Origin: Darksidea phi
Lineage: Eukaryota > Ascomycota > Dothideomycetes > Pleosporales > Lentitheciaceae
DNA: 64,000 bases
Assembly: GCA_030770425.1 (NCBI GenBank)
Contig: JASJFT010000136.1
Location: 1 to 64,000, forward strand
Reading direction: 5' to 3'
Below the pieces are notes generated by a model. That model was not told the origin of the DNA. It saw only the letters and a list, made by a program, of their open reading frames with translations, and did no database searches. Shown in pieces: positions 31,978-44,192 of the stretch. Numbering within the stretch: position 1 is the first letter of the stretch; every line of letters begins with the position of its first letter. The position numbers were made by a program, and so were the translations under genes.

Positions 31978-33571
31978 ATGTCAAAAACAACTCTAATCAT
32001 AGCTATGACAGCCTTATTGAGCGCAGTTCTCGCCCAGTCGAACTCCACCGCATCTAATGTTACCACCGGCGATAACATGATCGGCTGGGTCTCGCCCGAC
32101 GCAAGAAGAAGCACCTGGGATATCATCTGGAGTTGCCTGTCCATCTTCCTCGTCTGCTCCTGGAAGTGCGTCCACCTTAACCTCCCGTCCGAAAAGGAAA
32201 GCCGTGGCGAGTGGCACAAGGTCCCGCGCTGGCATATACCGTACTGGCCCACGTGGCCGCTCTTCCGGAAATGGGGGCGGAAACTCATGTGGATGGGCAT
32301 CGTCTCCATCGCTCCTGAGCTGGGCGTCGCCTTGGCTGTGAAGCAGCGGTTGGAGGCCCGAGACACCTTAAAAAGTGCGAACGACAATTCACCTACTGAA
32401 TATTCCATGGCACACGCATTCTATGCCAACATGGGAGGCATAGTCATATGCCAACTCGAGGAACATGCAGTATCCAGTAGATTAGCTACCAAAGAGGTGC
32501 CGCATGAAACGAAGCCAGAGTCCACTTCCGGCAAAGTGCCGTTGCCCGAAACCCCTCCGATATCTGTGCCCATTGAAGACCGCGATACGTTCCCCGCACA
32601 AAAAATCAAAGGACCGGATGATCTAGAAAAGAAGGCATCCAGTAGCAATAGGAGTGCAGTCGCACCCAAATATTACATCAGCCAGCTAGGTATGAAGCCA
32701 CACTGAGTTCCCCATAATACATTGATGATGATGTGGGCTTGTATTCACTTGAAAGACTCCAGAACTAACTCGAGTTATAGAGCACCTCGATAATCCTAGT
32801 ATTGTCTCGATGATTACTGAAGAAGACATCATGGATCGAAGCAAAGCCGATGCTTTCACTAAAATTTTCGCCCTCGTTCAATCCAGCTGGCTAGTCATAC
32901 AGAGCATTGCACGATTCGTCCGTGGCCTCGCGATATCACAGCTGGAGCTAGCTACCATGGCCTTTATCTCCTGCGCGCTGATTATGTACATCCTCTGGTG
33001 GGACAAGCCATTCGATGCAGAGCGGAGGCACATCATGATGTGCCTAATCGACCCCGAGCAAATAGGAGCAAAGGTTAGAATCCGCGGCGAGGACAGCCGA
33101 TGGAAGGAATTCGAATCCGACGACTTAGCAAACCTTATTCTTGGAAAGCACATTGATGAAGGCGACTTCAAGAACGAGTGGCCAACCCTCGCCCTCTACC
33201 TAAGCGGTACGGCGTTCTCGGCCATCCACCTCACTGCGTGGAATTGGGCTTTTCCGTCACTACTAGTCAGGACTCTGTGGAGGTGGTTCGCTATGATCGC
33301 CTTTGTAGCGTCTTTCCTGCCTCTCGCCTTGCCTCTCATAATGTTTATCTACGGCTTAACTAATGGAAGAAATCGACTACCAGAGTGGATTAAACACTTA
33401 ATTGGAGACTGCGCTCTCGGATTCTTTATTACTACGCTCGTTGTTTACGTCGTTGTTTACGTCGTTTCGCGGCTAGCTATATTGGTTCTCACATTCTATT
33501 GTTTTGTTTCTATGCCAGCAAGTGCATATGAGAAGGTGGAGTGGACGGGATTCATCCCCCATTTTTCGTAA
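31978..33571 (+). CDS. Multi-span membrane protein, uncharacterised fungal family
   Basis: Two exons, 31978-32689 and 32781-33571, joined across a 91-nt intron, give 500 residues; the junction codon G|AG restores the frame (SQLEHLDN). A signal peptide (residues 1-19) is followed by three N-X-T/S sites (NSTASNVTTG). Membrane spans lie near 48-66 (IIWSCLSIFLVCSWKCV), in the middle around LELATMAFISCALIMYIL, and as three spans in the C-terminal third (LWRWFAMIAFVASFLPLAL and FFITTLVVYVVVYVVSRLA). The long central loop is polar and Pro/Ser-rich. The WDIIWSCLSIFLVCSWKCVH stretch is familiar from expanded families of unknown membrane proteins in Pezizomycotina; no function is established to my knowledge. 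Confidence 0.75.
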
Positions 33572-34304
33572 ATGGTCGACGTGTTTTGGACGGTGTATAC
33601 TAGAGGAGACGTGACAATGAAGGCTTCGATAGTTACGTGTGAACTACCTCGTGAACAAATACGCGCTTAGACTAACTTGACTTAAAGCGCAGCGCCTCAT
33701 CTATGGCACACCCCGCATTTGACAAAAGTATCTTATTCATAATCGTTATGACCGTAGAAAGTGTCTTCAAACCCAAGATACTCGAGCGATCGATCTGAAG
33801 GGTCCTATCGAAAGCATACCGTGAGCAGTGGCAATGGATAGAGGCTAAACAGTTGTTGAAGCAAGAAATACTCAAAAGGAAGAGTTGGTTGAGAAGAGCT
33901 TTCTCTACTCGCTCTCGCAGCCCCTATCGCTTAGACCTCAGACTATCAGATGACGATGACATGGCCCGAACTTATGCGTTGTTGAAGCAGGGGCCTTGAA
34001 GAGACTGGTCTCAATATCGGCGGTGTATGACTTCCTGAAACCATGTGCATGAAAACAAAATCAGATGCTGAGCTCTCGATACACAATCGCTGCTTGATTC
34101 AGCTGCGAAACAGCACCAGTCAATCAAACTTCCAGGGTGTTTTCATCTCGCAGCTGAATGCTGGGGTAGTAACATCGTATTGCAACACAGTAAATAGCAC
34201 TGATGTGAAGGTGTAGGCGTGACAGGCTGAGTCGATTGCAATAACTATTAAGAGGAGCATATATGCGTGTATGAAAAGGATGAAGTGTGGTAGGTATATT
34301 GGGT

Positions 34305-34443
34305 TAGTTTGGATTTTCATAATGGGAGTCTCTTTTAAAGGTCCGCACGAAACACAGTAGGATTTTGTACACAGTAGAGGTGCTATACCCACATCTTATA
34401 CACGATAATAGAGCTACAGGACTGTACACAGTACTATCGATCG
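34305..34443 (-). repeat. Dispersed repeat, copy 3
   Basis: Reverse complement of the family seen at 1-72 and 20181-20316, about 139 bp. It starts at CGATCGATAGTAC and carries ATCGTGTATAAGATGTGGGT and TGTGTTTCGTGCGGACCTTT. It is closer to copy 1 than copy 2 in the shared half. No clear flanking duplication is seen. Confidence 0.75.
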
Positions 34444-34578
34444 TGAGATACCGACGAGATAATATTTCGAACACTGACAGGCGGTTGGGAGACTCCAGTA
34501 GCGGTAGCGAATAGTTAGCACAAGCACACTGCTGCCCACAGTGTAATAATTGCCTGCGCTGATACCAGCATCCCATTT

Positions 34579-34648
34579 ACATCCATCTCTTATCCTTAGC
34601 TAGCTTCCTCACTACATCCATCTCTTATACCCAGCCAGCTTCCTCACC
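34579..34648 (+). repeat. Tandem duplication of a 35-bp unit
   Basis: Two adjacent copies of a unit beginning ACATCCATCTCTTAT and ending AGCTTCCTCAC, with period 35 and about four differences. It lies ~40 bp before the ATG of a short frame at 34688. Confidence 0.85.
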
Positions 34649-34687
34649 TCTTCCTCAAACTTACCATCAACACCCACCAACCACATT

Positions 34688-34846
34688 ATGTCTTCGTCTT
34701 CGCCAAGGATTGTTCGCCTAGTCCTTCAGGAGAACGGCAAACCGAACTATAATAGGGTATTCGAGCGCGCCGCTCTGCACCTTTCGAATATCGCGGCGGA
34801 GCACCCCCAGCGCTATAGGCGGGAGGGTGGTAGCTGTATAAGCTAG
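34688..34846 (+). CDS. Short 52-aa frame, possible gene fragment
   Basis: ATG at 34688, after a pyrimidine-rich leader, opens a frame that looks coding (SPRIVRLVLQENGKPNYNRV followed by FERAALHLSNIAAEHPQRY) and ends at TAG 34844-34846. Helical, basic, no membrane segment. It may be a first exon or the surviving 5' end of a decayed gene, since downstream DNA gives no continuation that I can follow. No family recognised. Confidence 0.25.
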   Translation: MSSSSPRIVRLVLQENGKPNYNRVFERAALHLSNIAAEHPQRYRREGGSCIS

Positions 34847-37065
34847 CCTGATAGGGAAAGAATAGCGATCGGACTTTCACAACGCTCTGGCGCTCCTGTT
34901 AAGCTTCTCCCGTGCGCAGGTAAAGATCGAAAATCAGTCCTTTGCAATGTACGGTCTAATAATTACAGCGATATATGGAGGCGCGGACAAGTCGTTGAGT
35001 ACATGGACAAAGAAGTCCATAAAAATTCCAAGGCGCGCTAGTAAGCCTTCTACTACTTGAATGTCAACGTTATATAATTGCTTGCCTGCGACAAGTTTGG
35101 CAACTTGCACAAATCTGCTAGCGTGTGTATGTGCGGCAAGCCTGCACATTAGTCTCATCACAGTCGAAAAAAAATTCAAGCATCTCCGCGGAAGGCTTAC
35201 AGAGACGTTCGTATATGCAAGTGCCTACGCCTCATCTGCACGTCGTGCACACACCTCGATGGCTGTTACGCTGGTGCCTGATGGCAACGGCGCACAGCTG
35301 CGGACCTTGTTGGGGCAGGTTTGCCAAGGTGCGTACTCGGTTCGGGTCTTGCATACCCTACGGCAAGACTTCGGAAGAATGTGGAGCTTCTGTAGGGCGC
35401 GGATCGAAGGACCGAGGTGGTTTGGATAATTCTGATTGGTGCGCAAAGGGACGGCTTACACTGAGCTGAAAAATGATCTGCGATGCATACTCGTATTCTT
35501 GAGATGGGATGACGAGGCCGAGGCAATGGTGATGATGACAGCTCTGTTGGTTGATGCTGGGAAAGATTGATTAAAAAGGTGCGTTGGAGGGGCAGTGCTA
35601 TGAAACCGGTGAGCTTCAAGGGGATGGTGGGCGGCACTTTGAGTATAGTCAAGAGTGAAGCTGAGATGTATATTCTTTTAATAGATTTAAAAGTACAAAG
35701 AAGGAATTGCAGTTGTAAATCACAAGTGCTCAATAGGGAAGGGTATCAACGAGTGGTGGAAATCGTAAACCGGCCCGACCCTCACATGCCGTACAAGGAA
35801 AACGCCAACGTCAACCCCTTGTTTTCAAATCTCCAATATCCAACGTTACAGCTTGCATTATTGCAACATCATGACCGCGTGGTCATGTCCGACGCGCGGC
35901 GGATGCACCAAGTCCAGAGCTGTGACGATCGATGATGGCGAGAAGGCGGTGGCAGTGCCCAACAGTCGTGGTAGTTGAGTAATTTTCCGTGTCGACCTCG
36001 CGCTCTCAGGGATTTACGTGTGCCTCGTGGGGTCGTGTGACGGCAGACTGCGGATGCGGGGGGTTGGGAGTACTCGTCGTCGTCCTCGTCCAGTTTGTTG
36101 TCGAGCACGCTGTCATTGGAGAGAGATGAACCTCAAGGCGTAACCAAGTTGATGCTGCCATCGTCTTTCGACTTGGGGATGCCCTTTGAGACAGGGACAC
36201 GAGGTATAGCGCATTGGATGAGCTATAGTTCGCGCGTTGAATGTGTTGTAGGCGAACTCGTTGGCGAAGTAGATTTCGTCGTTGACGGCGACATCTGTGG
36301 TTGGAAGAATGGATGCCCCACGTTTCCGTTCGGCGAAGGTACGTTTGTGACTTGGAATGGGGCAAAGCGGATGGGTGGTATGCAATACATGTTGGTGAGT
36401 GGAAGTCTGAGGTCGGGTAGAGAGGCGGGAAGTTTTGCCACGGGATGCACGAGGATATATAGTCTGATCGGATGGCTTCGCGACTAAAACCTCTCGTATT
36501 GCTGGGACCAACTAAAATTATACTCGCGCCTCTCAGGCTTGCCGCGTGTCTGCACCTCGGACGCCCTGGCACATGATAGCGCGTTTGCTATACCAAGTGG
36601 CCACGCGCCTGACGCGTAAGGACATGGCAGCCTGGCGCTGAACTAAAATGATTAGTAAAACTCTGTCTGCCAAGAAGTGCATACACCGCTGACCAGTGAG
36701 ACGGGCGCTTCTGGTTGGTTGGGCAGGTCGTACGGCATGATTGCTTTACTGGTGCGATGTCGTCACTGGTGTGCGTGAGGCTGCATGGAGCGGTAAATCT
36801 GTTCGGTACATTGTTGGGCCATGAAGGTTGGGAAAGAGTATTTTTGGCTTCGTGGTCGCAGTTAGGTTGTGCGGGTTGGCCAATCAGCGTCGTCGTCGCC
36901 CTAGAAGCGGTGCCGGTTACTCAACGGGCTGTTTCGCGTTGGGTTATAGACGGATACTGCAGGGTTAGCTTCTGGACATTGAGAAGCACGCGGCGAGGGC
37001 GACGCGACCGGTAGTCCCCGAGACGTTGCCCTTGAAATGCGCAGTCAGTTTTTAGGCAGTTCCGG

Positions 37066-37104
37066 GAATTGTCCACGAGAATTGTCAACGAGAATTGTCA
37101 AATG
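37066..37104 (+). repeat. Triple 13-bp tandem repeat
   Basis: Three consecutive units of GAATTGTCAACGA with one mismatch in the first and a diverged end in the third. It lies ~1.1 kb upstream of the ABC transporter start. A regulatory role is possible but unsupported. Confidence 0.8.
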
Positions 37105-38177
37105 TCGCCGTAAGCTTGTTGTGGGCCCGGAAAGATTACAGCTTATGATACTGACTGCGTTCGGTGCCGAGCTTTATTAGGAAGACAGCGAGAGCCTTAG
37201 GATGAGTCGAAATTGCTCACAAGGCGCCAAGACAGAAGCGGAGTCGGAGGAGCGAATTGTGCCGACAGCTTCTGCCGGCATCTGTGTTCTGACGTCCGCA
37301 TTCCGGCATGTCAGTCGGGCTAGCAGGACTACGTCCGGCCACGGCGATGGCGGGGTTGTGGGGAAGCAAATAGCGAGGTGTATCGTCGTCTAGCAGAGGC
37401 AGACATCGTGTCCATTTCTATTGTTCGTACGCACGCAAGATATCTAGGAGCCAAGCGCCAAGCCACGCTAACCGCAAGAGGCACGCAACGAGCAGCGTGA
37501 ACTGTCATCGTCATCTTTTACATGGACGAAAAACGGATCTTCTGCAATGGAACGCGCAATTTGTACCATGGCAGATGGCAATGCTGACGGAAAACAAGTG
37601 GGGTTCGAGTGGGGCCAGGAGCCTGAGAGGTCTCGGGATGCAGCGTCGCCGAAGCCGAAGAGAATGGGCCAGATATCAAATGGCCAGATCGGGAACTTTT
37701 TGGACGTGACGAACCGCCCGTCCTGGTCCGATGAAACAGTCAGGTCCGGACGGGGACATGTCTTGCCCCAAGTACCTCTAATGGCTGCGCCGGCTCGCGC
37801 AAAGACGTGGTAATTTCGAGAAAACGCGCCGCCGAGCTCGTGGTTTCCGCCAATGCCGGTATCATTGTGCGACAAGCCAACGACGAACGCTTTGGCTCAT
37901 CATGACTCACGGACGTTGTTTCGACGGCTCGGTGTGAAAGCAACTAGGATGCGACTCGCCTAGCAAAGTCACGCTAGCGGTACGTCTTTGGCATTAAAAT
38001 GGCTTAATTCCGGCGTGTGGAGTCCATCTCAGGCATTCTCCCCTGTCCCTTCGGATCTCTCTGGTGATTGTGTGTTGTTGATTGATTCTTATACTCCTTG
38101 GTTGGTCGCCTACCGCACTTCAAGCTGCCGCACCCAGCTCTCTTCGGTGACGACATAGGCAATCACGTGGCCCCACC

Positions 38178-41100
38178 ATGGAGAAAACCGACATCCACGA
38201 GGGGACCGAGGGGCCCACATTCGAAGCCATCCACGCCTCCAGGCACTACCATCGCCGCGACAGCGAGACCACCATAGGCGAGCAGGGCGTGCAGACACCG
38301 GAGAAGGACAATGCCCACCCTAATGGCGTCGACATCTCTCGCGCCGAAGCCGAGTTCGCTGAGCTCAACCGAGAGCTTTCTCGGGCTAGCCATTTGAGTC
38401 GCGTCCAGTCCCGCCAGAGTCGTAAAGGCGCCGACGTGGAGAAAGCAACTGACGACTCCTCGTCAGAAGAGCAATTCGATCTCGAGACGGTGCTGAGGGG
38501 CAACCGCGATGACGAAGAACGAGCAGGGATCAAGTCGAAGCGGATAGGCGTCCTGTTCGACGGTCTCACTGTGAGCGGAATCGGAGGCGTCAAGAATTAC
38601 GTAAAGACATTCCCGGATGCCTTTGTGTCCTTCTTCAACCTCTTCGCCACTGCCCAGTCTCTGCTAGGATTGGGGAGGAAAGGCCGCGAATTCGACATCC
38701 TCAAGGACTTCAGGGGCATCGTCAACCCGGGAGAGATGTGCTTGGTGTTGGGCAGACCCGGCAGCGGCTGCACCACCTTCCTCAAAGTCATCTCCAACCA
38801 GCGCTATGGATACACCAAGGTTGACGGCAAAGTTCTCTACGGGCCTTTCGACAGTGACTTTTTCGAAAAGCGATATCGAGGCGAGGCTGTGTACTGCGAA
38901 GAGGAAGAGAACCACCACCCCACACTCACCGTCGGCCAAACCCTCGATTTCGCGCTCGAGACAAAAATCCCCGGGAAGCGGCCAGGTGGTCTGTCGAGGA
39001 AAGAACTCAAAGAGCGCGTCATTGATCTTATGCTGAAGATGTTCAACATCGAGCACACGCGCAACACCATTGTTGGGAACCCCTTCGTTCGCGGCATATC
39101 CGGAGGCGAGCGGAAGCGGGTCTCCATTGCAGAGACTATGGTTACGGGCGCATCAGTAATCTCGTGGGACAACTCGACTCGCGGACTAGACGCCTCCACC
39201 GCTGTCGACTACGCCCGTTCTTTGAGAGTGCTGACTAACATCTACAAGACCACCACTTTCGTCTCGCTTTACCAGGCCTCAGAGAACATCTACAAATGTT
39301 TCGACAAAGTCTTGGTTATTGACAGTGGCCGTCAAGTCTACTTTGGTCCCGCGAATGAAGCTCGTACTTACTTCGAAGGTCTCGGCTTTCTTGAGAAGCC
39401 CCGTCAAACGACCCCGGATTATCTCACCGGATGTACGGACCCCTTCGAGCGCGAGTACAAAGCCGGAAGAAATGAAAAGAATGTCCCAAGCACGCCCGAA
39501 GACCTCGCAAATGCCTTCCAGAACTCCGCAATCGCAGCTAAAACGAATGCCGAAATGGCTGAATACGACGCGCGCATGGTTGAAGAGAAGCATGTCTACC
39601 AGGAATTCGAAACCGCAGTGGCCGAAAGCAAGCGACACGCACCCAAGAAGTCGGTCTATTCCATCCCCTTTTATCTGCAGCTATGGGCATTAGCCAAGCG
39701 TCAGTTTTTACTCAAGTGGCAGGACAAGTTCGGCCTCGTAGTGTCCTGGGTCACGTCTCTCACTATTGCCATCATTACCGGTACCGTCTGGCTTGATCTT
39801 CCGAAAACCTCTGACGGCGCCTTCACTAGAGGTGGCGTACTCTTCATCTCTCTCTTGTTCAACGCATTTCAGGCATTCTCCGAATTAGCTTCCACTATGC
39901 TAGGACGGCCGATCGTCAACAAGCATCGCGCATTCACTTTCCATCGGCCGTCGGCACTTTGGATTGCTCAAATTGGCGTCGACTTGCTATTCTCGTCGGT
40001 CCAGATATTAGTCTTCAGCATCATTGTGTACTTCATGACCGGATTGATACGGGATGCAGGAGCGTTTTTCACCTTCTTTCTAATGATTGTCACTGGATAT
40101 TTGGCTATGACGCTCTTCTTCCGAACTGTTGGATGTCTTTGCCCCGACTTCGACGTTGCCATCCGGCTTGCCGCTACCATCATCACCCTGTTCGTGTTGA
40201 CATCGGGCTATCTTATTCAGTGGCAGTCTGAACAAGTCTGGCTCAGATGGATCTTCTACATCAATGCGCTAGGCCTGGCCTTCTCGGCTTTGATGATGAA
40301 CGAGTTCGGACGACTGGACCTGACATGCGCGGGAAACTCGCTTATTCCTTCCGGACCGGGCTATGGTGACATTAATTCTCAGGTTTGTACGCTGCCAGGA
40401 AGTCATGCGGGCTCGACCGCCGTTTCTGGTACAGAGTATATCAAGCTAGCGTTTACGTACGACACGAAGGACTTGTGGAGGAACTGGGGCATAATCATCG
40501 TCCTCATCGTTGGTTTCCTTTGCGCGAATGCTTTCTTGGGAGAGTATGTCAAGTGGGGTGCTGGCGGCCGTACCGTCACCTTCTTCGTCAAGGAGGACAA
40601 GGAACTGAAGGACCTTAACGAGAAGCTTCGCGTGAAGCGCGATAAACGTAACCGCAAGGAAGATGATACCGACGCGAGCTCCGGCCTTAACATCACTTCC
40701 AAAGCCGTTCTGACCTGGGAAGACTTGTGCTACGACGTTCCGGTTCCTTCTGGCCAACTGCGACTGCTCAACAACATTTTTGGATACGTCAAACCGGGTC
40801 AGCTCACTGCGCTCATGGGAGCTTCGGGTGCCGGAAAGACGACGTTACTGGACGTACTTGCCGCGCGTAAGAACATCGGGGTCATTGGAGGCGAAAAGCT
40901 TGTCGATGGAAAGCCGCCTGGTATCGCCTTCCAGCGAGGTACTGCCTACGCCGAGCAACTCGATGTCCACGTAAGTCATGCCTTCTGATGACTGCTTTAA
41001 TGCTCTGTCTGACTGATTCAACTAGGAGCCGGCTACGACTGTCCGCGAGGCGCTTCGCTTCTCCGCCGACCTCCGACAGCCATTTGAGACCCCTCAAGAA

Positions 41101-42767
41101 GAGAAGTATGCATACGTCGAAGAGGTAATCTCTCTTCTCGAGATGGAGGACATGGCCGACGCTATCATCGGTGACCCAGAAACCGGCCTCGCTGTCGAGC
41201 AGCGCAAGCGTGTAACGATTGGCGTCGAGCTAGCCGCGAAACCCGAACTCCTCCTCTTCCTCGACGAACCTACATCCGGACTTGACTCCCAAAGTGCCTT
41301 TAACATTGTGCGTTTCTTGCGAAAACTGGCTGCCGCCGGTCAAGCTATTCTTTGCACGATCCACCAGCCCAATTCGGCGCTATTCGAGAACTTCGATCGC
41401 CTGCTGCTGCTGCAGCGTGGTGGCCAGTGTGTGTACTTTGGTGATATCGGAAAGGATGCTCATGTCCTGCGCTCTTACTTCCAGAAGAACGGTGCGGACT
41501 GCCCGCCCGACGCCAACCCGGCCGAGTGGATGCTGGATGCTATCGGTGCAGGGTCGACTCAACGTATTGGCAAGCGCGATTGGGCAGATATTTGGGTCGA
41601 TTCAGAAGAGTTCGCTCAGACCAAGCAAGAAATCGCTCGCATCAAGGAGACCCGAATCGCCGAAGTTGGTGCAGCAGAGGCTGTCGAGCAAAAGGAGTAC
41701 GCCACGCCATTGATGCATCAGATCAAACTGGTCAACAAGCGCATGAATCTGTCCTTCTGGCGAACACCAAACTATGGCTTTACGCGTCTATTCAACCACG
41801 TCATCATTGCGCTTCTCACCGGTCTAATGTATTTGCAGCTCGACGACTCGCGGTCCTCGTTGCAGTACCGCGTCTTCATCATCTTCCAGGTCACTGTTCT
41901 CCCCGCTCTGATTCTGGCTCAGGTCGAACCAAAGTATGCCATTGCGCGTATGATCTCCTACCGCGAGCAGATGGCCAAGGCTTACAAGACGTTTCCCTTT
42001 GCCTTGTCCATGGTTGTTGCCGAGATGCCTTACAATCTCATCTGTGCCGTCGGTTTCTTCCTCCCACTGTACTACATCCCTGGCCTAAACTCTTCAAGCA
42101 ACCGCGCTGGTTACCAGTTCTTCATGGTTCTTATTACTGAAATCTTCTCCGTCTCCCTGGGTCAGGCTATCGCCGCTTTAACACCCTCCCCTTTCATCTC
42201 ATCACTCGTCAATCCTTTCGTTATTATCATCTTCGCGCTCTTCTGCGGTGTGACTATTCCCAAGCCGCAGATCCCAGGCTTCTGGCGCGCATGGTTGTAT
42301 CAGCTAGATCCGTTCACTAGGCTCATTGGCGGTATGATTGTGACGGAGCTACATGAACTACCGGTGCAGTGTAAGCCGGAGGAATTCAATAGCTTCCGGG
42401 CACCACAGGGTAAGTGAATAAGCGCCTCCTTGATATGTCGAAACCCTGCTAACCTTCTTCTCTCACAGGCCAAGACTGCGGTAGCTACATGAGCGATTTC
42501 TTCTCGAACGGTGCCCCCGGCTACCTACTCAACAACGCTACCGATATGTGCCAGTACTGCGCATTCAAAGTCGGCGATGAGTTCTACGAGCCGCTCGGAT
42601 ACGATTTCAGCCACCGCTGGAGAGATCTGGGCATCTTCGCTGCATTCATCGGATCTAATCTTATCATTTTATTCCTCGCGGTATGTGTTTCGCTGTACGC
42701 TACTTTGTGTGAAGGCAACTAGGCTGACGTGTTTTAGGCTCGCTATCTTAACTTCAACCGTCGGTGA
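38178..42767 (+). CDS. PDR-type ABC multidrug transporter (ABCG full-size)
   Basis: Four exons, 38178-40970, 41026-42409, 42469-42680 and 42738-42767, give 1472 residues, normal for the family. Order is NBD1-TMD1-NBD2-TMD2. NBD1 has the deviant PDR Walker A GRPGSGCTTF (191-200), signature ISGGERKRVS and a Walker B without glutamate (WDNSTRGLD). NBD2 (from ~881) has canonical Walker A GASGAGKTTLL, a deviant signature VEQRKRVTIG and Walker B LLFLDEPTSGLD. This asymmetry, with one working ATP site, is the PDR hallmark. TMD2 carries FWRTPNYGFTRLF and the late extracellular loop with cysteines (QCKPEEFNSF, CGSYM, MCQYC). It should sit in the plasma membrane and export hydrophobic toxicants such as azoles or plant compounds. 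The last exon is 30 nt and ends NFNRR. Confidence 0.95.
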
Positions 42768-44192
42768 AGTGCCCTCAACTTTATGGCTTTTTCACATCTT
42801 CTCCATGACCGAGTACTATGCGCAGGTTTTATCGGCAAGGCGGGAAAAATATCAACTTCGCCACATGCCCACCGAAACCGGAGCACTCGCCGTGCCTGTA
42901 TCGGTTCGTGCTATACGCACATGCGCTATCGGGGTCATCATTTTGTGTATCATCAATTTCATATCTCGCATTCCATTTTCTGCGATTTTCTCAGCAATTC
43001 CCAAGACTTAGATTTTGTTTCTCGATTTGTTATAGATGGATCGGCCTCGGCTAGCGAGCGTATCGTGCCTGGTAGGCGGCTGCGATGCATTTCATCAATG
43101 CATTTGCCTTTCTAGCCAGGAGTCCTTGCTCTTTGGCTCGACTTCGGCGTGTCACACTGTATTCGTGTCAGCTTTATAGAGTTAGACTAATAGATATTTC
43201 AGTTGTATTTATGTGTCAAGGCAGCGCCTTCATGGGTGGAAGTCTTTGTGAACTTTCACCCGTGAACTTTGGTTGTGAACAGGGGCTGTGTCTTCTCCCT
43301 CAACATCACATCGACGAAAATCCCCCACACGTTTCCGCATATCAAGTATTGCCATGAATGGCAACATGTCTCACACCACAGTCCCACAGCGTGCAGCATC
43401 GTCGTGTTGAATACATCCACCCCCATCTTCACCCCTCTTACTTCGCCCCTCGTAACAATGATATAACCCGTCAACAACATCCGTCGACATTCCTACCTTT
43501 CTTTCCGCGAACCCACGATTCGACATCGTGTGCATATCAATCCGCAACCCACGCCCCAGACCAGCCCCACCACATCGTTACACCACGCCTGCCTTCCCGT
43601 AATTAGAGAGATTCCAAAAGCGGAAATCAAAAGCATGCCACCAGCGTCCGCAAAGAACCCAACATACTCTACCAATGATGAGCAGAATGCAGCAGACGCG
43701 CTATCGACGCGGGCGGATTACACGACGATCACGGTGACCCGGACAGATACACAGTACATTTATCCTTGCACAACATGGGCATCTCCCCCAACGATGCTCA
43801 ACCACTTCGACTGGCCCACCCCTCGGTGCAGCAGAAAAGAAAGCCACAGTAGAAGCAAGAAGCACAGCAAACCAAGCAGTTCCCACACCAGCGCGGAGAA
43901 CAAGTTTGCTCAAGACAGTGCTTCGGCGACAATACGTGCTGGGGCTAGCAAACACGACGGCGCTCTGCATTCACTACGAGTTTCTTCTCCACAGCGACAT
44001 CACAAACAAGCACTCACTACCCTCTCCACCCACATTCACATTCTCCCCTCTAATACTGCCCCCTCTGCTACACCCACTACGACATCTGTATCGCAAAAAT
44101 CAACATACCTCGCCCCCCGCGCAACAAACCACCATACCCACAACGCCGCCACACTGCGCTACCGCCATCCCTCCCTCATCGGCCGCTCAAAC
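42768..44192. other. Spacer with long open leader of the next gene
   Basis: After the ABC transporter 3' end no gene is seen to about 43500. From 43530 the frame of the gene at 44193 is already open without a stop; an in-frame ATG at 43635 could start a 571-residue form. The stretch is C-rich and poor in T, so the lack of stops is weak evidence. Confidence 0.45.

Larger units (their letters stand above)
33572..38177. other. Gene-poor island
   Basis: About 4.6 kb with no gene I can support. It contains a dispersed repeat copy (34305-34443), a 35-bp tandem duplication (34579-34648), a short frame at 34688-34846 and a 13-bp triple repeat (37066-37104). Several 100-190-codon frames lie on both strands at 35.2-36.6 kb and 37.4-37.9 kb. 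They overlap each other and show no family signature. The right end must include the promoter of the ABC transporter. Confidence 0.45.

Noticed and set aside
35266..36572. Several 130-190-codon frames on the minus strand
   Set aside because: They overlap each other and plus-strand frames, have no family signature, and lie in a repeat-bearing gene-poor island.
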